The notes beneath the pieces are model-generated. The model was given only the letters and a program-made list of their open reading frames with translations. It searched no databases and was not told the DNA's origin. Positions 1 through 8,536 of a DNA stretch of 64,000 nt are shown one piece after another. Each line of letters opens with the position of its first letter. Within the stretch, counting starts at the first letter, position 1. The stretch comes from DATBHM01 sp963772375 (GTDB lineage Bacteria; Actinomycetota; UBA4738; JACQTL01), in the NCBI GenBank assembly GCA_963772375.1, contig CAVYXG010000005.1, positions 1,364,001 to 1,428,000 on the forward strand, given 5' to 3'. The translations under genes were made by a program, and so were the position numbers.

Positions 1-1044
1 CTTGTTTCCGGTGTTCTCGACGAACCACAGGTTGCCGTCGGCGCCGGTCGTGATGTCGGTCGGCGCCCCCGCCGAGGCGGTCTCGGTCACCGCGACGGAG
101 TCGCCGGAGGGCGGAATCTTCCCGATCCTGTTGGCCGCGCTCTCCGTGAGGCGCATGTCCCCGGTCGACGCAGGAGTGATGCCCTTCGGGGAGCTGGCGG
201 CGGTCGGGATCGTGTACTCGGTCACCGTTCCCGCGGTCGTGATCTCGGCCACTCGGTTGCCGGCGTTCTCGGTGAACCACAGCTCGTTGTCCGGCCCGGC
301 CGCGACGCCGAACGGGCCCCTCCCGGCGGTAAGGGCGTACTCCGTGAAGGTTCCCGACGTCGTCACCTTCCCGATCTTGCTGGTCACGGTCTCCGTGAAC
401 CACAGGTTGCCGTCCGGGCCGGCCGCGATCCCGGTGGGCGAGCTCGCCCCGGTGGGGATCGTGTACTCGGTGAACGCTCCCGACGTCGTGACCTTGGCGA
501 TCTTGTTGGTCGCGGACTCCGTGAACCACAGGTTGCCGTCCGGCCCCGCGGTGATCCCTTTCGGCGAGCTGGCCGCGGTCGGGATGGTGAACTCCGTGAC
601 CGCTCCGCTCGTGGTGATTCGGCCGATCTTGTTCGCCGTGTTCTCGGTGAACCACAGGTTGCCGTCAGGGCCGGCCGCGATGTCCCATGGCGAGCCCCCC
701 GCGGTGATGCCGGCCGAGAACTCCGTGAACCCGGTGGTGCCGAGCGTGATCGTCCCCACAGCCGAGTACGGTCCCCCGGGGGACGTCGCGCGCTGCACCG
801 CGTAGCCCGAGACGAACCCGCTGGGCGAGCCCGTCCAGGTCAGGTGGACCATCCCACCCGTCGCGCTCTTGTGCACCGTCACCGGCGTGCCGGGAGCGGC
901 GAGGGTCGTGGCGGTGAACGAGTTGCCCCCGTTCTGGGTCGTCTTGCTGAATGCCGCGAGCGTGCCGCCGGTCACGCTGCCGATGAGGATGCCGACGGCG
1001 AGGAGCAGGGCCCCGGCTCCCACGAGCCTGGCCCGGGAGGTCAC
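1..1044 (-). CDS. Streptogramin-lyase-like beta-propeller protein with SipW-type signal (partial, runs off left edge)
   Basis: The first 348 residues are visible; the 3' end lies outside the window. The GTG start overlaps the stop of the signal peptidase gene (GTGA). The N-terminus has a hydrophobic segment ending in TLAAFSKTTQNGGNSF, the same motif as in the TasA-like proteins upstream, so it is probably a SipW substrate. A fibronectin-III-like stretch follows (about residues 50-100). After it come repeats of about 42 residues containing GPDGNLWFTE and KIGKVTTSG, the pattern of Vgb/streptogramin lyase and NHL-type propellers. The family includes virginiamycin B lyases, but most secreted members have no proven enzyme activity. 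I infer a secreted surface protein; antibiotic inactivation is unproven. Confidence 0.8.
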   Translation of the reverse strand, partial: MTSRARLVGAGALLLAVGILIGSVTGGTLAAFSKTTQNGGNSFTATTLAAPGTPVTVHKSATGGMVHLTWTGSPSGFVSGYAVQRATSPGGPYSAVGTITLGTTGFTEFSAGITAGGSPWDIAAGPDGNLWFTENTANKIGRITTSGAVTEFTIPTAASSPKGITAGPDGNLWFTESATNKIAKVTTSGAFTEYTIPTGASSPTGIAAGPDGNLWFTETVTSKIGKVTTSGTFTEYALTAGRGPFGVAAGPDNELWFTENAGNRVAEITTAGTVTEYTIPTAASSPKGITPASTGDMRLTESAANRIGKIPPSGDSVAVTETASAGAPTDITTGADGNLWFVENTGNK

Positions 1045-1940
1045 GACCGGCTCCGGCCCGGCCGCCAGATCCGGCGGAGCTCGAGCAAGCCGAGCAGCAC
1101 CCCGGGAACCGCGATGAGCGCGATGCGGCCGGTTCGGCCGGACGCCCACACCAGCGCGTAGCCGGCCTTCGGAACGTGCAGGACGACCACGCCGAGGCGA
1201 CCGGTCACCGGGATCGACCACTTCTCCACCGTGTTGTTCGCGTCGCCCTTGGTCACGAAGTCCACGGTCCCGTCGTGGATCTCGAAGCTCCGGACGCGGT
1301 GGGTGATGAGCGTCGACTGGTCGGTCGGGTCGCGGAACGTGACGATGTCCCCCACGCGCACGTCGAGGGGAGCGACCTGCCGCTCCATCACCACGTCGCC
1401 GACGCCGAGGGTCGGCACCATGCTGCCCGACATCACCGTCAGCGAGCGGAACCCGAACGGGATCGACACGACGAACACCAGCAGGACCGCGGCGACCACG
1501 CCGAGCATGCCGGCGAGCGCGAACGCCCGCACCGCGCCGAGCGTCCGACGGACCCGGCCCCGCGGAGCGGCGGCCTCCGCCAGGTCATCCGTTCCTGCAT
1601 CCTCGACGGCCGGCTCCGCATCGGACCGCCCCGCTTCGGCGGGCACGGTGTCGACGGGCGCGCCCGTCGAGGCGGCGAGATCGGGCATCGGCACTTCGAC
1701 CGGTGCCGTGAGGTCCGTCGTGGGGCGCGTCAGCGTGGCGACGGAGCCCCCGACGGGGTCGGTAGCCGCCCGGACGTCGCTCGCGTGGCCGGGAGCCGGG
1801 CTCGACGCGGGAGGGACGGGCATCGGCGGCACGGCCACCGGTGCCTCGGGGAGGATCGCGTCCGGGGCGCCGGCGGCCGGGCGCTCCGCCGTGACGACCG
1901 CAGCCTCGAGGAACTCGAACCCGTAGGCGTTCCCGCTCAC
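1041..1940 (-). CDS. sipW: Type I signal peptidase, SipW (ER-type) class
   Basis: The protein has 299 residues. The GTG start overlaps the upstream TasA-like stop, so the two genes are translationally coupled. The first about 130 residues are Pro/Ala/Val-rich and probably disordered. A transmembrane segment follows, then the catalytic part with MSGSMVPTLGVGDVV (nucleophile Ser), ITHRV (catalytic His) and TKGDANN. The His in place of the usual bacterial Lys marks the SipW/ER-type signal peptidases, which in Bacillus process TasA and TapA. A second hydrophobic segment lies near the C-terminus. With several likely substrates in the same operon, it presumably cleaves their signal peptides at the outer face of the membrane. 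Confidence 0.88.
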   Translation of the reverse strand: MSGNAYGFEFLEAAVVTAERPAAGAPDAILPEAPVAVPPMPVPPASSPAPGHASDVRAATDPVGGSVATLTRPTTDLTAPVEVPMPDLAASTGAPVDTVPAEAGRSDAEPAVEDAGTDDLAEAAAPRGRVRRTLGAVRAFALAGMLGVVAAVLLVFVVSIPFGFRSLTVMSGSMVPTLGVGDVVMERQVAPLDVRVGDIVTFRDPTDQSTLITHRVRSFEIHDGTVDFVTKGDANNTVEKWSIPVTGRLGVVVLHVPKAGYALVWASGRTGRIALIAVPGVLLGLLELRRIWRPGRSRS

Positions 1941-2605
1941 GTGTTCTGGGCCTCCCATGTGAACGTCGCGTTGGCGTTCAGGCCCTGCGCGTTGTTGTCG
2001 TTGGCGAGGCTGATCACGAACTTGTAGACGTGGTTGCTCGGGTTGGTCCAGCCCTGGGCCGAACAGGGCGGCGAACCGCAGTTCTGCGGGTCCACGATGC
2101 CGGCCGCGTAGCTCGACGGGTAGGCGGACAAAAGACCGGAGTAGACGACCCCCGCGCCGTTGCCGAAGTAGTTCGCCGTGTCGGGGGTGAACGAGGTGCA
2201 CGACGGGAACGTCGACGACCCCGTGCCGCGGGTCACCGTGAGGTTCAGGTACGGCGCGAGCGACCCGCTCACCGACCCGTACAGGTGGACGACTGCCGCC
2301 AGCGTGCCGGTGTACGAGACCTTGATGCACCCGGTCGCCGTGTCGCCGGGCTTGGCCGTCGAGAGCGTGAGCAGGGTGCCGCTCGCGTCGTCGTCGGTCA
2401 GCACCACGGTGCCGGCCGAGAACGAGTTGCCGCCGTTCTGGGTCTGGCTCGAGAAGGCGGCGAACGTGCCGATGCCGGCGGCGGCGGCGACGACGCCGAC
2501 CGCGAGGATCGACAGCAGGATCCTGCGGGCATTGGAACGCTCGCGGGGAGCTCGCGCGGCCCGGCGCCCGGTGCCGCCCGTGACCTGGTCCGTGCGGGGG
2601 CTCAT
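1937..2605 (-). CDS. TasA/CalY-like secreted matrix protein
   Basis: The protein has 222 residues. Its ATG overlaps the stop of the preceding gene (ATGA). A basic N-terminal region leads into a membrane-spanning signal ending in GTFAAFSSQTQNGGNSF, the SipW-dependent signal type. The mature part starts with AGTVVLTDDDASG, then a KPGDTATGCIKVSYTGTL core and the ending FTWEAQNT. These are the hallmarks of the camelysin/TasA beta-sandwich family, which builds biofilm fibres in Bacillus. Four Cys in the mature part suggest disulfides. It is paralogous to the gene at 3199-3807. A fibre or matrix role is inferred from the family. Confidence 0.8.
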   Translation of the reverse strand: MSPRTDQVTGGTGRRAARAPRERSNARRILLSILAVGVVAAAAGIGTFAAFSSQTQNGGNSFSAGTVVLTDDDASGTLLTLSTAKPGDTATGCIKVSYTGTLAAVVHLYGSVSGSLAPYLNLTVTRGTGSSTFPSCTSFTPDTANYFGNGAGVVYSGLLSAYPSSYAAGIVDPQNCGSPPCSAQGWTNPSNHVYKFVISLANDNNAQGLNANATFTWEAQNT

Positions 2606-3117
2606 GCTCCACCTATCGGCACCGAACGGAAGGCCAATGAGACGTCGTCGATGCGCCCGTGCGCCTCGGAGGAGGACCCCGCGGGGAGGTCGACCTGCAC
2701 GCCGAGCGCCGTGGCCTGGCCCGAGGCCAGGTGGAACGGGTGGCTCCACTCACGGAGACCGCCCAGCGGGCCCACGTAGATCGGGCGGCCCCCGGCGGTC
2801 AAACTGACGCGGAGGACGCCGTCGAGGTCGCGGATCGAAGGAAGGACGCGGACGGAGACCGCCAGCGTCCGGCCGGTCTGGTTGCGCACCGGGAGGGAGC
2901 CGTCCGCGCCGCCGCCGGGCTCGAGTCCGATCCCCTTGACGAACGGACCGGTCGGGAGGTCGAGCTCGCCCGTCGGGGTCGCGACGAACGTGACGTCCGC
3001 ACCCACGGTCCCGGTGCCCCGGCCGACCTGCCAGCCGGCCACCACCAGGGCGACCGTGGCCAGGCCGGCGGCGAAGCCCGCGACGCGGGCCCACCGGTAC
3101 GTGCCGAGCGCTGCCAT
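2602..3117 (-). CDS. Membrane-anchored protein with TasA-like fold (putative)
   Basis: The protein has 171 residues. The chosen ATG is preceded by a weak GGTGGGA; an in-frame ATG 66 bases upstream has no better site. One N-terminal transmembrane segment (about residues 8-28) is followed by a domain with VRNQTGRTLAVSVRVLPS, a receptor-like pattern also seen after the KPGD region of TasA-type proteins. It lacks the AFSS/NGGNSF signal motif, so it may stay anchored as an assembly factor, as TapA does in Bacillus. It sits between two TasA-like genes, 81 bases after the first, and overlaps the next by 4 bases. The function is inferred from context only. Confidence 0.62.
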   Translation of the reverse strand: MAALGTYRWARVAGFAAGLATVALVVAGWQVGRGTGTVGADVTFVATPTGELDLPTGPFVKGIGLEPGGGADGSLPVRNQTGRTLAVSVRVLPSIRDLDGVLRVSLTAGGRPIYVGPLGGLREWSHPFHLASGQATALGVQVDLPAGSSSEAHGRIDDVSLAFRSVPIGGA

Positions 3118-3198
3118 TCCCACCGACCCCCGATCGAAGACTGGAGCTGCCGCGGGGAGGTGGGCCGGCCTCGGCCGACCCACCTCGCCCCGACGGGA

Positions 3199-3807
3199 CT
3201 ACTGGTTGCGCGCCTCCCAGACGAAGGAGTGCGAGCCGGACTGCAGCGCGCCGGCGCCCTGGCCGTTCGCGGCGTTGTTGTCCTGCATGGACAGCGTGAA
3301 GCGGTACACGAGCGTGTCGTTCGCGTTCCACGCGGTCTGGCTGCCCGGGTAGACCGAACTGCCGTTCGCGTAGGAGCTGTGCGCAGTCGCGAAGCCCTGC
3401 AGCGTGCCGTTGTACACGGTCGCCTCGGAGGTGAACGTGCCGCAGCCGGGGAACGACGGGTTGCCGGAGGAGGTGCCCTTCTCGACCGTCAGGTTCACGT
3501 ACTGCCCGACGGCGTTGATCGTGGACGGCGTGTACAGGCGGACGTCCGCGCCGAGCGTCCCGCCGTAGGTCACCTTGATACAGCTGGTCACCGTGTCGCC
3601 GGGCTTCTGGTTCGTGACGTTGTAGAGGGCCGAGCCGGCGTCGTTGTCCGTGACGTACACGGTGCCGGCGTCGAAGTTGTTGCCGCTGTTCGAGGTGCTG
3701 CTGCTGAACGCCGAGAGGGTCCCGACGCCCACCAGGGCGCCCAGGACGCCCACGATCAGCAGGGAGAGGACGATCCGCCTCGCCTTGCTGTCAGCTCGCT
3801 GCTCCAT
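3199..3807 (-). CDS. TasA/CalY-like secreted matrix protein, first gene of the operon
   Basis: The protein has 202 residues. The start is supported by GGAAGGAG eight bases before the ATG. The signal region has KARR, a hydrophobic stretch and LSAFSSSTSNSGNNF. The mature part reads AGTVYVTDNDAGSALY, then KPGDTVTSCIKVTYGGTLG, and ends VWEARNQ. The layout matches its paralogue at 1937-2605, including the paired Cys. It is the likely major fibre subunit because it is promoter-proximal and has the strongest ribosome-binding site of the operon. Secretion would use the SipW-type peptidase encoded at 1041-1940. Confidence 0.82.
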   Translation of the reverse strand: MEQRADSKARRIVLSLLIVGVLGALVGVGTLSAFSSSTSNSGNNFDAGTVYVTDNDAGSALYNVTNQKPGDTVTSCIKVTYGGTLGADVRLYTPSTINAVGQYVNLTVEKGTSSGNPSFPGCGTFTSEATVYNGTLQGFATAHSSYANGSSVYPGSQTAWNANDTLVYRFTLSMQDNNAANGQGAGALQSGSHSFVWEARNQ

Positions 3808-4178
3808 CTCCCTGCTCCTTCCGTGGCCCCGTGGGCCCTTCGTGCGCCTTCCGGCGCCTCGTCTTCGTGGTCACGTCCCCTGGCGGGGGCTTGCCGGTGC
3901 TCGTGACCCCTCGGTCGTCCCCGTCCTCCGGTCCGGAGTGCGGGTCCTGCTCGTTCAGTCACCCGTTACCTCGGCGGCATCACCGAGACGGTGGATGGGC
4001 CGAAAGGCCAATTCGGGGTGCCGGAAGTCGGGGCAGGGGCCCTACCCGAATCGAGGGATGCGACCGAACGAACGAGAACCCCCGCCGGATGCGCCTCACC
4101 CCGTATGTCCGAATCGGGATGGTTTGGCTGGCGGAGAGGCCGCCGCGATCGGCGCCGGAGCCGAGCCCGGGGCGCCCG
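3808..4178. other. Intergenic region upstream of the TasA-SipW operon
   Basis: No convincing coding frame is present. The region lies between the stop of an orphan response regulator and the first TasA-like gene, both on the minus strand, so it should hold the operon promoter. I see no clear -10/-35 pair. A small GGCC-GAAA-GGCC tetraloop hairpin at about 4006-4017 is visible, and the minus strand reads GAGGTAACGGGTGACTGAA near 3955-3975. Neither matches a riboswitch core I can verify. Confidence 0.5.
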
Positions 4179-4859
4179 CTAGACCTGGACGGCGCCGTGG
4201 CGAACGGCGAAGGAGACGGCCTCGAGCTTCGAGTGGACCCTGAGCTTGGCCAGGATGTTGCGCACGTGCGTCTGCACGGTCTGCTGGCTGATGAACAGCT
4301 GCTCCGCGATCGCCTCGTTCCGGTTCCCCTGGGCCAGCAGGCGGAGCACCTCGAGCTCGCGCTCGGTGAGCTGTCCGAGCAGTTTCTCGGCCTGCCGGCG
4401 AGACTCCCGGTCCCTGGCCACCTGTTGGAGCGCCTTCGCCAGGAGTGCGGGGTCGATCAGGACCTCGCCCTCGGCCGCCCCGCGGACGGCGGCCATCACC
4501 TCGTCCACCGCCTCCGTCTTGTTCAGGAACCCGGCCGCGCCGGCCTCGACGCCCGCCACGAGGGCGGACTCGTCGTCCGACGCCGTCATGATGATCACGT
4601 TGGTCGTCGGGCTGGCCTCCTTGATCCGCCGGGTCGCGTCGAACCCGTTCATCGAGGAGGTCTTGAACCCCACGTCCATCAGGACCACGTCGGGATGGTG
4701 GGCCCGGACGAGGTCGATCGCCACGCCGGGGTCGTCGACGGGGTCGCCGACGAGGACGATGTCCTCCTCGGCCTCGACCACCATGGCCAGCGATTCCGTG
4801 AGGAGCCGGTGGTCGTCGCAGATCAGCAGGGTGATGCGTTTGTCGGATCCGTCAGCCAC
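4179..4859 (-). CDS. NarL/FixJ-type response regulator
   Basis: The protein has 226 residues from the GTG that follows GGAGGA by three bases; a GTG 18 bases further upstream lacks any site. The receiver domain shows LLICDDHRLL, the phospho-acceptor Asp in VVLMDVGF and the conserved Lys in FLNKTEA. A linker leads to a LuxR helix-turn-helix with LTERELEVLRLLAQG and ISQQTVQTHVRNILAKL. No sensor kinase is adjacent, so it is an orphan here. It is encoded directly upstream of, and codirectional with, the TasA-SipW operon and is a candidate regulator of it, though nothing in the sequence proves this. Confidence 0.9.
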   Translation of the reverse strand: MADGSDKRITLLICDDHRLLTESLAMVVEAEEDIVLVGDPVDDPGVAIDLVRAHHPDVVLMDVGFKTSSMNGFDATRRIKEASPTTNVIIMTASDDESALVAGVEAGAAGFLNKTEAVDEVMAAVRGAAEGEVLIDPALLAKALQQVARDRESRRQAEKLLGQLTERELEVLRLLAQGNRNEAIAEQLFISQQTVQTHVRNILAKLRVHSKLEAVSFAVRHGAVQV

Positions 4860-4944
4860 GGTTCCTCCGAACGGCACGGCCGGTCAAGGGCCCCCTGGGG
4901 GCGAGTGTACCGAGGCCCCGGCGCGCCGTGGTGGATTTTCGGGC

Positions 4945-5271
4945 TCAGCGTCGTTCGGGCACCCGGAGCGTGAACCGGCTCCCGTGCTCCGTCTCGAGGG
5001 AGAACGAGTCCGCCACGACGCCCTCGTCGACGTCCACGACCAGGCCGTCGTCGCCGTAGAGCCGGGCCAGCCAGGCGTGCGCGAAGACGGGAACGCCGGC
5101 GACCTCCCCCACCGTCACCGCGTCCGCGCCCGGGTAGTACCCGCGGTCGAACAGGAACGGTGCCGTCGAGTCGCAACACCCCGTCCCGAGCACCATCACG
5201 AGGTCCGTGCGGCCCGAGGCCTCGACCCGGCGGACGGCCGCCTCCGCGCGTTCGGTCGCGGTGACGCGCAC
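4945..5271 (-). CDS. DUF779 protein associated with aldehyde dehydrogenase
   Basis: The protein has 108 residues. The sequence has MVLGTGCCDSTAPFLF and a C-terminal FSLETEHGSRFTLRVPERR, typical of the small DUF779 family, which is regularly encoded beside acetaldehyde or aldehyde dehydrogenases. It starts three bases after the dehydrogenase stop, clearly in the same operon. The paired Cys are conserved in the family. Its biochemical role is unknown to me; an accessory role for the dehydrogenase is inferred from the repeated pairing. Confidence 0.85.
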   Translation of the reverse strand: MRVTATERAEAAVRRVEASGRTDLVMVLGTGCCDSTAPFLFDRGYYPGADAVTVGEVAGVPVFAHAWLARLYGDDGLVVDVDEGVVADSFSLETEHGSRFTLRVPERR

Positions 5272-5274
5272 GCT

Positions 5275-6777
5275 TCAGACCCCCAGCACCTGGTACCAGA
5301 ACTTCTGGTCCTTGGTGGCCTCCTGGGCGACCCGGATGTACTTGGTCTCGAGGTACTGGTGGAGGCCCCAGGTCCCGTGCTCCCGGCCGAGGCCGGACTG
5401 CTTGTAGCCGCCGTGCGGCGCGGCGGGCGACAGCAGGTGCCAGTCGTTGATCCACACCGACCCGGCCTTCAGCCGCCGGGCGATCGCGAGGGCTCGCGGG
5501 ATGTCTCGGGACCACACGCCGCCCGAGAGGCCGTACACGGTGTCGTTCGCCATCCGGACCGCGTCCTCGACCGACTCGTATCGGATGACCGACAGGACCG
5601 GACCGAAGATCTCCTCCTGGGCGATGGCCATGGAGTTGTCGACCTCGCCGAAGATCGTGGGCTCGTAGTAGAACCCGCCGTCCGGGACGCCGTGGGTGAT
5701 GCGGTGGCCGCCGGTGAGGAGCTTGGCGCCCTCGTCCTGCCCGACCCCGACGTAGCGGTCGATCGTGTCGAATTGCGTCCGGTTGAGCACCGGGCCCATG
5801 TCGGAGGCGAAGTCCTCGGCGCTCCCCACGTGGAGCGACTCGGCCAGCTCGACCAGCCGCGCGGTGACCTCGTCGTACAGCCCGGCAGGGGCGAACAGCC
5901 GCGTTCCGCTCGTGCAGAACTGGCCCTGATGCATGTAGGTCGCCCACAGCGAGCCCGGGATCGCGATGTCGAGGTCGGCGTCGTCGAGCAGGATGTTGGG
6001 ACCCTTGCCGCCGAGCTCGAGCGAGACGTGCTTCAGGTTCCCCGAGGCGAGCTGCATGATGCGCCGGCCGACCTCCGTCGACCCCGTGAACGTGACCTTG
6101 TCGACGCGGTCGTCCGTGACGAGCGCCTCGCCGGCCGTGGGCCCGTGGCCGGGCACGATGTTCACGACGCCGGGCGGGATGTCGGTCTCCGCCAGCACCT
6201 CGGCCAGGGCCATGGCCGACAGCGGTGTCTCCAGCGCCGGCTTCAGCACGATCGTGTTCCCGGTGACGATGGCCGGCGGGATCTTCCACATGGCCATCAT
6301 GTACGGGAGGTTCCACGGGATGATCGCGCCGACCACGCCGTACGGCTCGCGTTCGACCCACTCCCACGACTCGGTGGGAAAGCCGTACGGCTCGACCTTC
6401 TCCGTGTACGGGATGCGCCCACCGAGCTCGGCGAGGTACCGCCAGAACTCGTTCGCGTAGGGGACCGTGAACAGGTTCGACATCCGGACCGTGTGTCCCG
6501 CGTCCTCCGTCTCGATCTCGGCGAACTCCGACGCCTTCTCGAAGATCCTTGCGAACGCGTCGAGCATGATCCGGGAGCGTTCCCGCGGCTTCATCGACGG
6601 CCACGGACCCTCGTCGGCGGCCGTACGCGCCGCAGCCACCGCGCGCCGCATATCCTCGGCGCCGCCCACGGCGACCCTGCCGGCGGGCTCGCCGGTCGAC
6701 GGGTTCGGGGTCTCGGTCGTCTCCCCGTCTGCGGCGTCGACGAATTCCCCCCCGATGAACAGCTGGAACTCGCGCAT
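5275..6777 (-). CDS. NAD(P)-dependent aldehyde dehydrogenase
   Basis: The protein has 500 residues, normal for the ALDH superfamily. The start is placed at ATG 6777, preceded by GAGAGG seven bases upstream; a longer in-frame reading has no site. The general base is Glu254 in LELGGKGPN and the nucleophile Cys288 in QGQFCTSGTR. The 34-residue spacing matches the family. GSTEVGRR and PWNLPYMM contribute to cofactor binding. It oxidises aldehydes to carboxylates in the cytoplasm. Pairing with the DUF779 gene favours the acetaldehyde/AldB-like group, but the substrate cannot be read from sequence. Confidence 0.92.
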   Translation of the reverse strand: MREFQLFIGGEFVDAADGETTETPNPSTGEPAGRVAVGGAEDMRRAVAAARTAADEGPWPSMKPRERSRIMLDAFARIFEKASEFAEIETEDAGHTVRMSNLFTVPYANEFWRYLAELGGRIPYTEKVEPYGFPTESWEWVEREPYGVVGAIIPWNLPYMMAMWKIPPAIVTGNTIVLKPALETPLSAMALAEVLAETDIPPGVVNIVPGHGPTAGEALVTDDRVDKVTFTGSTEVGRRIMQLASGNLKHVSLELGGKGPNILLDDADLDIAIPGSLWATYMHQGQFCTSGTRLFAPAGLYDEVTARLVELAESLHVGSAEDFASDMGPVLNRTQFDTIDRYVGVGQDEGAKLLTGGHRITHGVPDGGFYYEPTIFGEVDNSMAIAQEEIFGPVLSVIRYESVEDAVRMANDTVYGLSGGVWSRDIPRALAIARRLKAGSVWINDWHLLSPAAPHGGYKQSGLGREHGTWGLHQYLETKYIRVAQEATKDQKFWYQVLGV

Positions 6778-6890
6778 GTCGTGGCCTCTCAGGCAGTGGA
6801 GCGGGTCGCTCCGCTGCCGGAATGATCCCACTGACCGCGGGTCAGCGCGAATGTTCACCCTCAGGCGGAATCCGCGTGGGGCACCGCGAT

Positions 6891-7679
6891 CTATCGGTAG
6901 GAGTGCTCCTCGTCGGGAAACACGCCCGCCTCGACGTCGTTCGCGAACGCCGTCACGGCCTGCGTGATGTCCTCGCGGAGGTGGGCGTAGGGCTTGGCGA
7001 ACTTCGGGTAGTGGCCGCTGTTCAGCCCGAGCAGGTCCGTGATGACGAGGACCTGGGCGTCGCAGTGGGGCCCGGCGCCGATCCCGATGGTGGGGATGTC
7101 GAGGGCCTCGGTGATCTCCCGCCCGAGCTCGGAGGGGATGCCTTCGAGGACCAGTGAGAACGCCCCCGCCTTCTCCATGCCCATGGCCTGTTCCCGCAGC
7201 CGGTGGGCGTCCTCCTCGGAACGACCCTGGACGCGGTATCCCATCGCGTGCACGGACTGCGGGGTCAGGCCCAGGTGGGCCATGACCGGGATGCCGTGGC
7301 TCGACAGCTGCTCGGCGAGGTCGGGCATCCAGCCCTCGACCTTCACGGCGTGGGCGCCGCCCTCCTTGAGGAACCGGCCGGCGTTGGCCACGCCGTCGGC
7401 GAGGGATACCTGGTAGGACAGGAACGGCATGTCGCCGACGATCAGGGCGTTCTTCGCGCCGCGGGCGACGGCCCGGGTGTGATGGAGCATCTCCTCCATC
7501 GTCACCGGCAGCGTCGTGTCGTAGCCGAGGATCGTCTGCGCCAGTGAGTCGCCCACCAGCAGCACGGGGATCCCCGCCTCGTCGAGGATCTGCGCGGTGG
7601 GGTAGTCATAGGCGGTGAGCATGGCGAAACGCCTGCCCTGCGCCTTGAAGGTCCGAAGGTCCCGGACGGTGATGCCCAT
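6891..7679 (-). CDS. panB: 3-methyl-2-oxobutanoate hydroxymethyltransferase (ketopantoate hydroxymethyltransferase)
   Basis: The protein has 262 residues, full length for PanB. It transfers a hydroxymethyl group from methylene-tetrahydrofolate to 2-oxoisovalerate, the first committed step of pantothenate and coenzyme A synthesis. Visible family motifs are MLTAYDYPTAQILDEAG, LLVGDSLAQTILGYDTTLPV with the metal-binding Asp, VKVEGW, PVMAHLGLTPQS and IGIGAGPHCDAQVLV. No panC or panD lies nearby. It is transcribed divergently from the DedA gene, with a start-to-start spacing of about 170 bases. Confidence 0.95.
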   Translation of the reverse strand: MGITVRDLRTFKAQGRRFAMLTAYDYPTAQILDEAGIPVLLVGDSLAQTILGYDTTLPVTMEEMLHHTRAVARGAKNALIVGDMPFLSYQVSLADGVANAGRFLKEGGAHAVKVEGWMPDLAEQLSSHGIPVMAHLGLTPQSVHAMGYRVQGRSEEDAHRLREQAMGMEKAGAFSLVLEGIPSELGREITEALDIPTIGIGAGPHCDAQVLVITDLLGLNSGHYPKFAKPYAHLREDITQAVTAFANDVEAGVFPDEEHSYR

Positions 7680-7846
7680 TGCTCGCGCCTCCCTTCCGTG
7701 AGTGCACGGCCTTTGGTTCCCTCCGAGTTTACCCTCGGTGCGAGGTTCCCATCCGGGCCGCGGCGCTACGATCGAGGCACCGGGCGGGGCGCCGCAGGCG
7801 GCACCCGCCCGTGGTCGGTGTTTGGGATCCGGGAGGTTGTCGTCAC

Positions 7847-8536
7847 GTGCTCGGGATCATCGAGCGGCTGGTGGACTGGCTCGGCCCGGCGTTCGCCGTG
7901 GCCGGCTACTTCATCGTGTTCGCCGGGGTGTTCGCCGACCGGTCGGCGTTCCTCGGGCTGATCATCCCGGGCGACGTGGTCCTGGCGCTGGGCGGGGTGT
8001 TCGCCGCGAAGGGCGACCTGTACCTGCCGTACGTGATGGCGGTCGGCGCCGCCGCGGGCCTGATGGGGGAGTCGACAGGGTTCTGGCTGGGGAACCGGTA
8101 CGGGCGGCGGCTGCTGACGCACATCCCGTTCCTTCGGCGGTGGACGGCCGATCTGTCGAAGGCCGAGGACTACTTCGATCGCAACGGCGGCAAGACGGTG
8201 TTCATCGGGCGGTACGTGTCGGTCGCGGGGACGTTCCTGCCGTTCGTGGCCGGCATGTCGAACATGCGCTACCGACGGTTCCTCCTGTTCGACATCCCGT
8301 CGGTCGTGATGTGGGCGGTCGGGATCTCGTTGCTCGGGTACTACCTGGAACACCAGATCGGAACCATCGACAAGGTCCTGTCGCGGTTCGGGTGGGGTCT
8401 GCTCGCGGTGATCGTGCTGTTCTTCGGGGGGCGGTTCGTCTACCGGAAATGGTTCAAGAAGGAACCGGCGAGCGCCTCGGCCGATCCGCCTTCCAAGTCG
8501 TCGAAGTCCAAGTCGTCCCGGCCGTCAGCGGGCTGA
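7847..8536 (+). CDS. DedA family (SNARE-associated/VTT domain) membrane protein
   Basis: The protein has 229 residues from GTG 7847, which follows GGGAGG by ten bases. The VTT/DedA signature is visible: FAGVFADRSAFLGLIIPGDVV, then GESTGFWLGNRYGR, FIGRYVSVAGTFLPFVAGMS with the conserved Arg, and four to five hydrophobic segments. The tail is Ser/Lys-rich and cytoplasmic. DedA proteins act as flippases or transporters of undecaprenyl phosphate or phospholipids in bacteria. The precise substrate of this member is unknown. Its last 12 bases overlap the convergent lipoprotein gene. Confidence 0.9.
   Translation: MLGIIERLVDWLGPAFAVAGYFIVFAGVFADRSAFLGLIIPGDVVLALGGVFAAKGDLYLPYVMAVGAAAGLMGESTGFWLGNRYGRRLLTHIPFLRRWTADLSKAEDYFDRNGGKTVFIGRYVSVAGTFLPFVAGMSNMRYRRFLLFDIPSVVMWAVGISLLGYYLEHQIGTIDKVLSRFGWGLLAVIVLFFGGRFVYRKWFKKEPASASADPPSKSSKSKSSRPSAG

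Noticed and set aside
2..805. Long plus-strand open frame at the left edge
   Set aside because: It is the antisense of the propeller repeats; the minus frame has recognisable GPDGNLWFTE units and a proper signal.
3950..4060. Cyclic-di-GMP riboswitch before the TasA operon
   Set aside because: GAGGTAACGGGTGACTGAA resembles the 3' part of class I, but the GGGCAAACC and GACGCAAAGCC core segments are absent.
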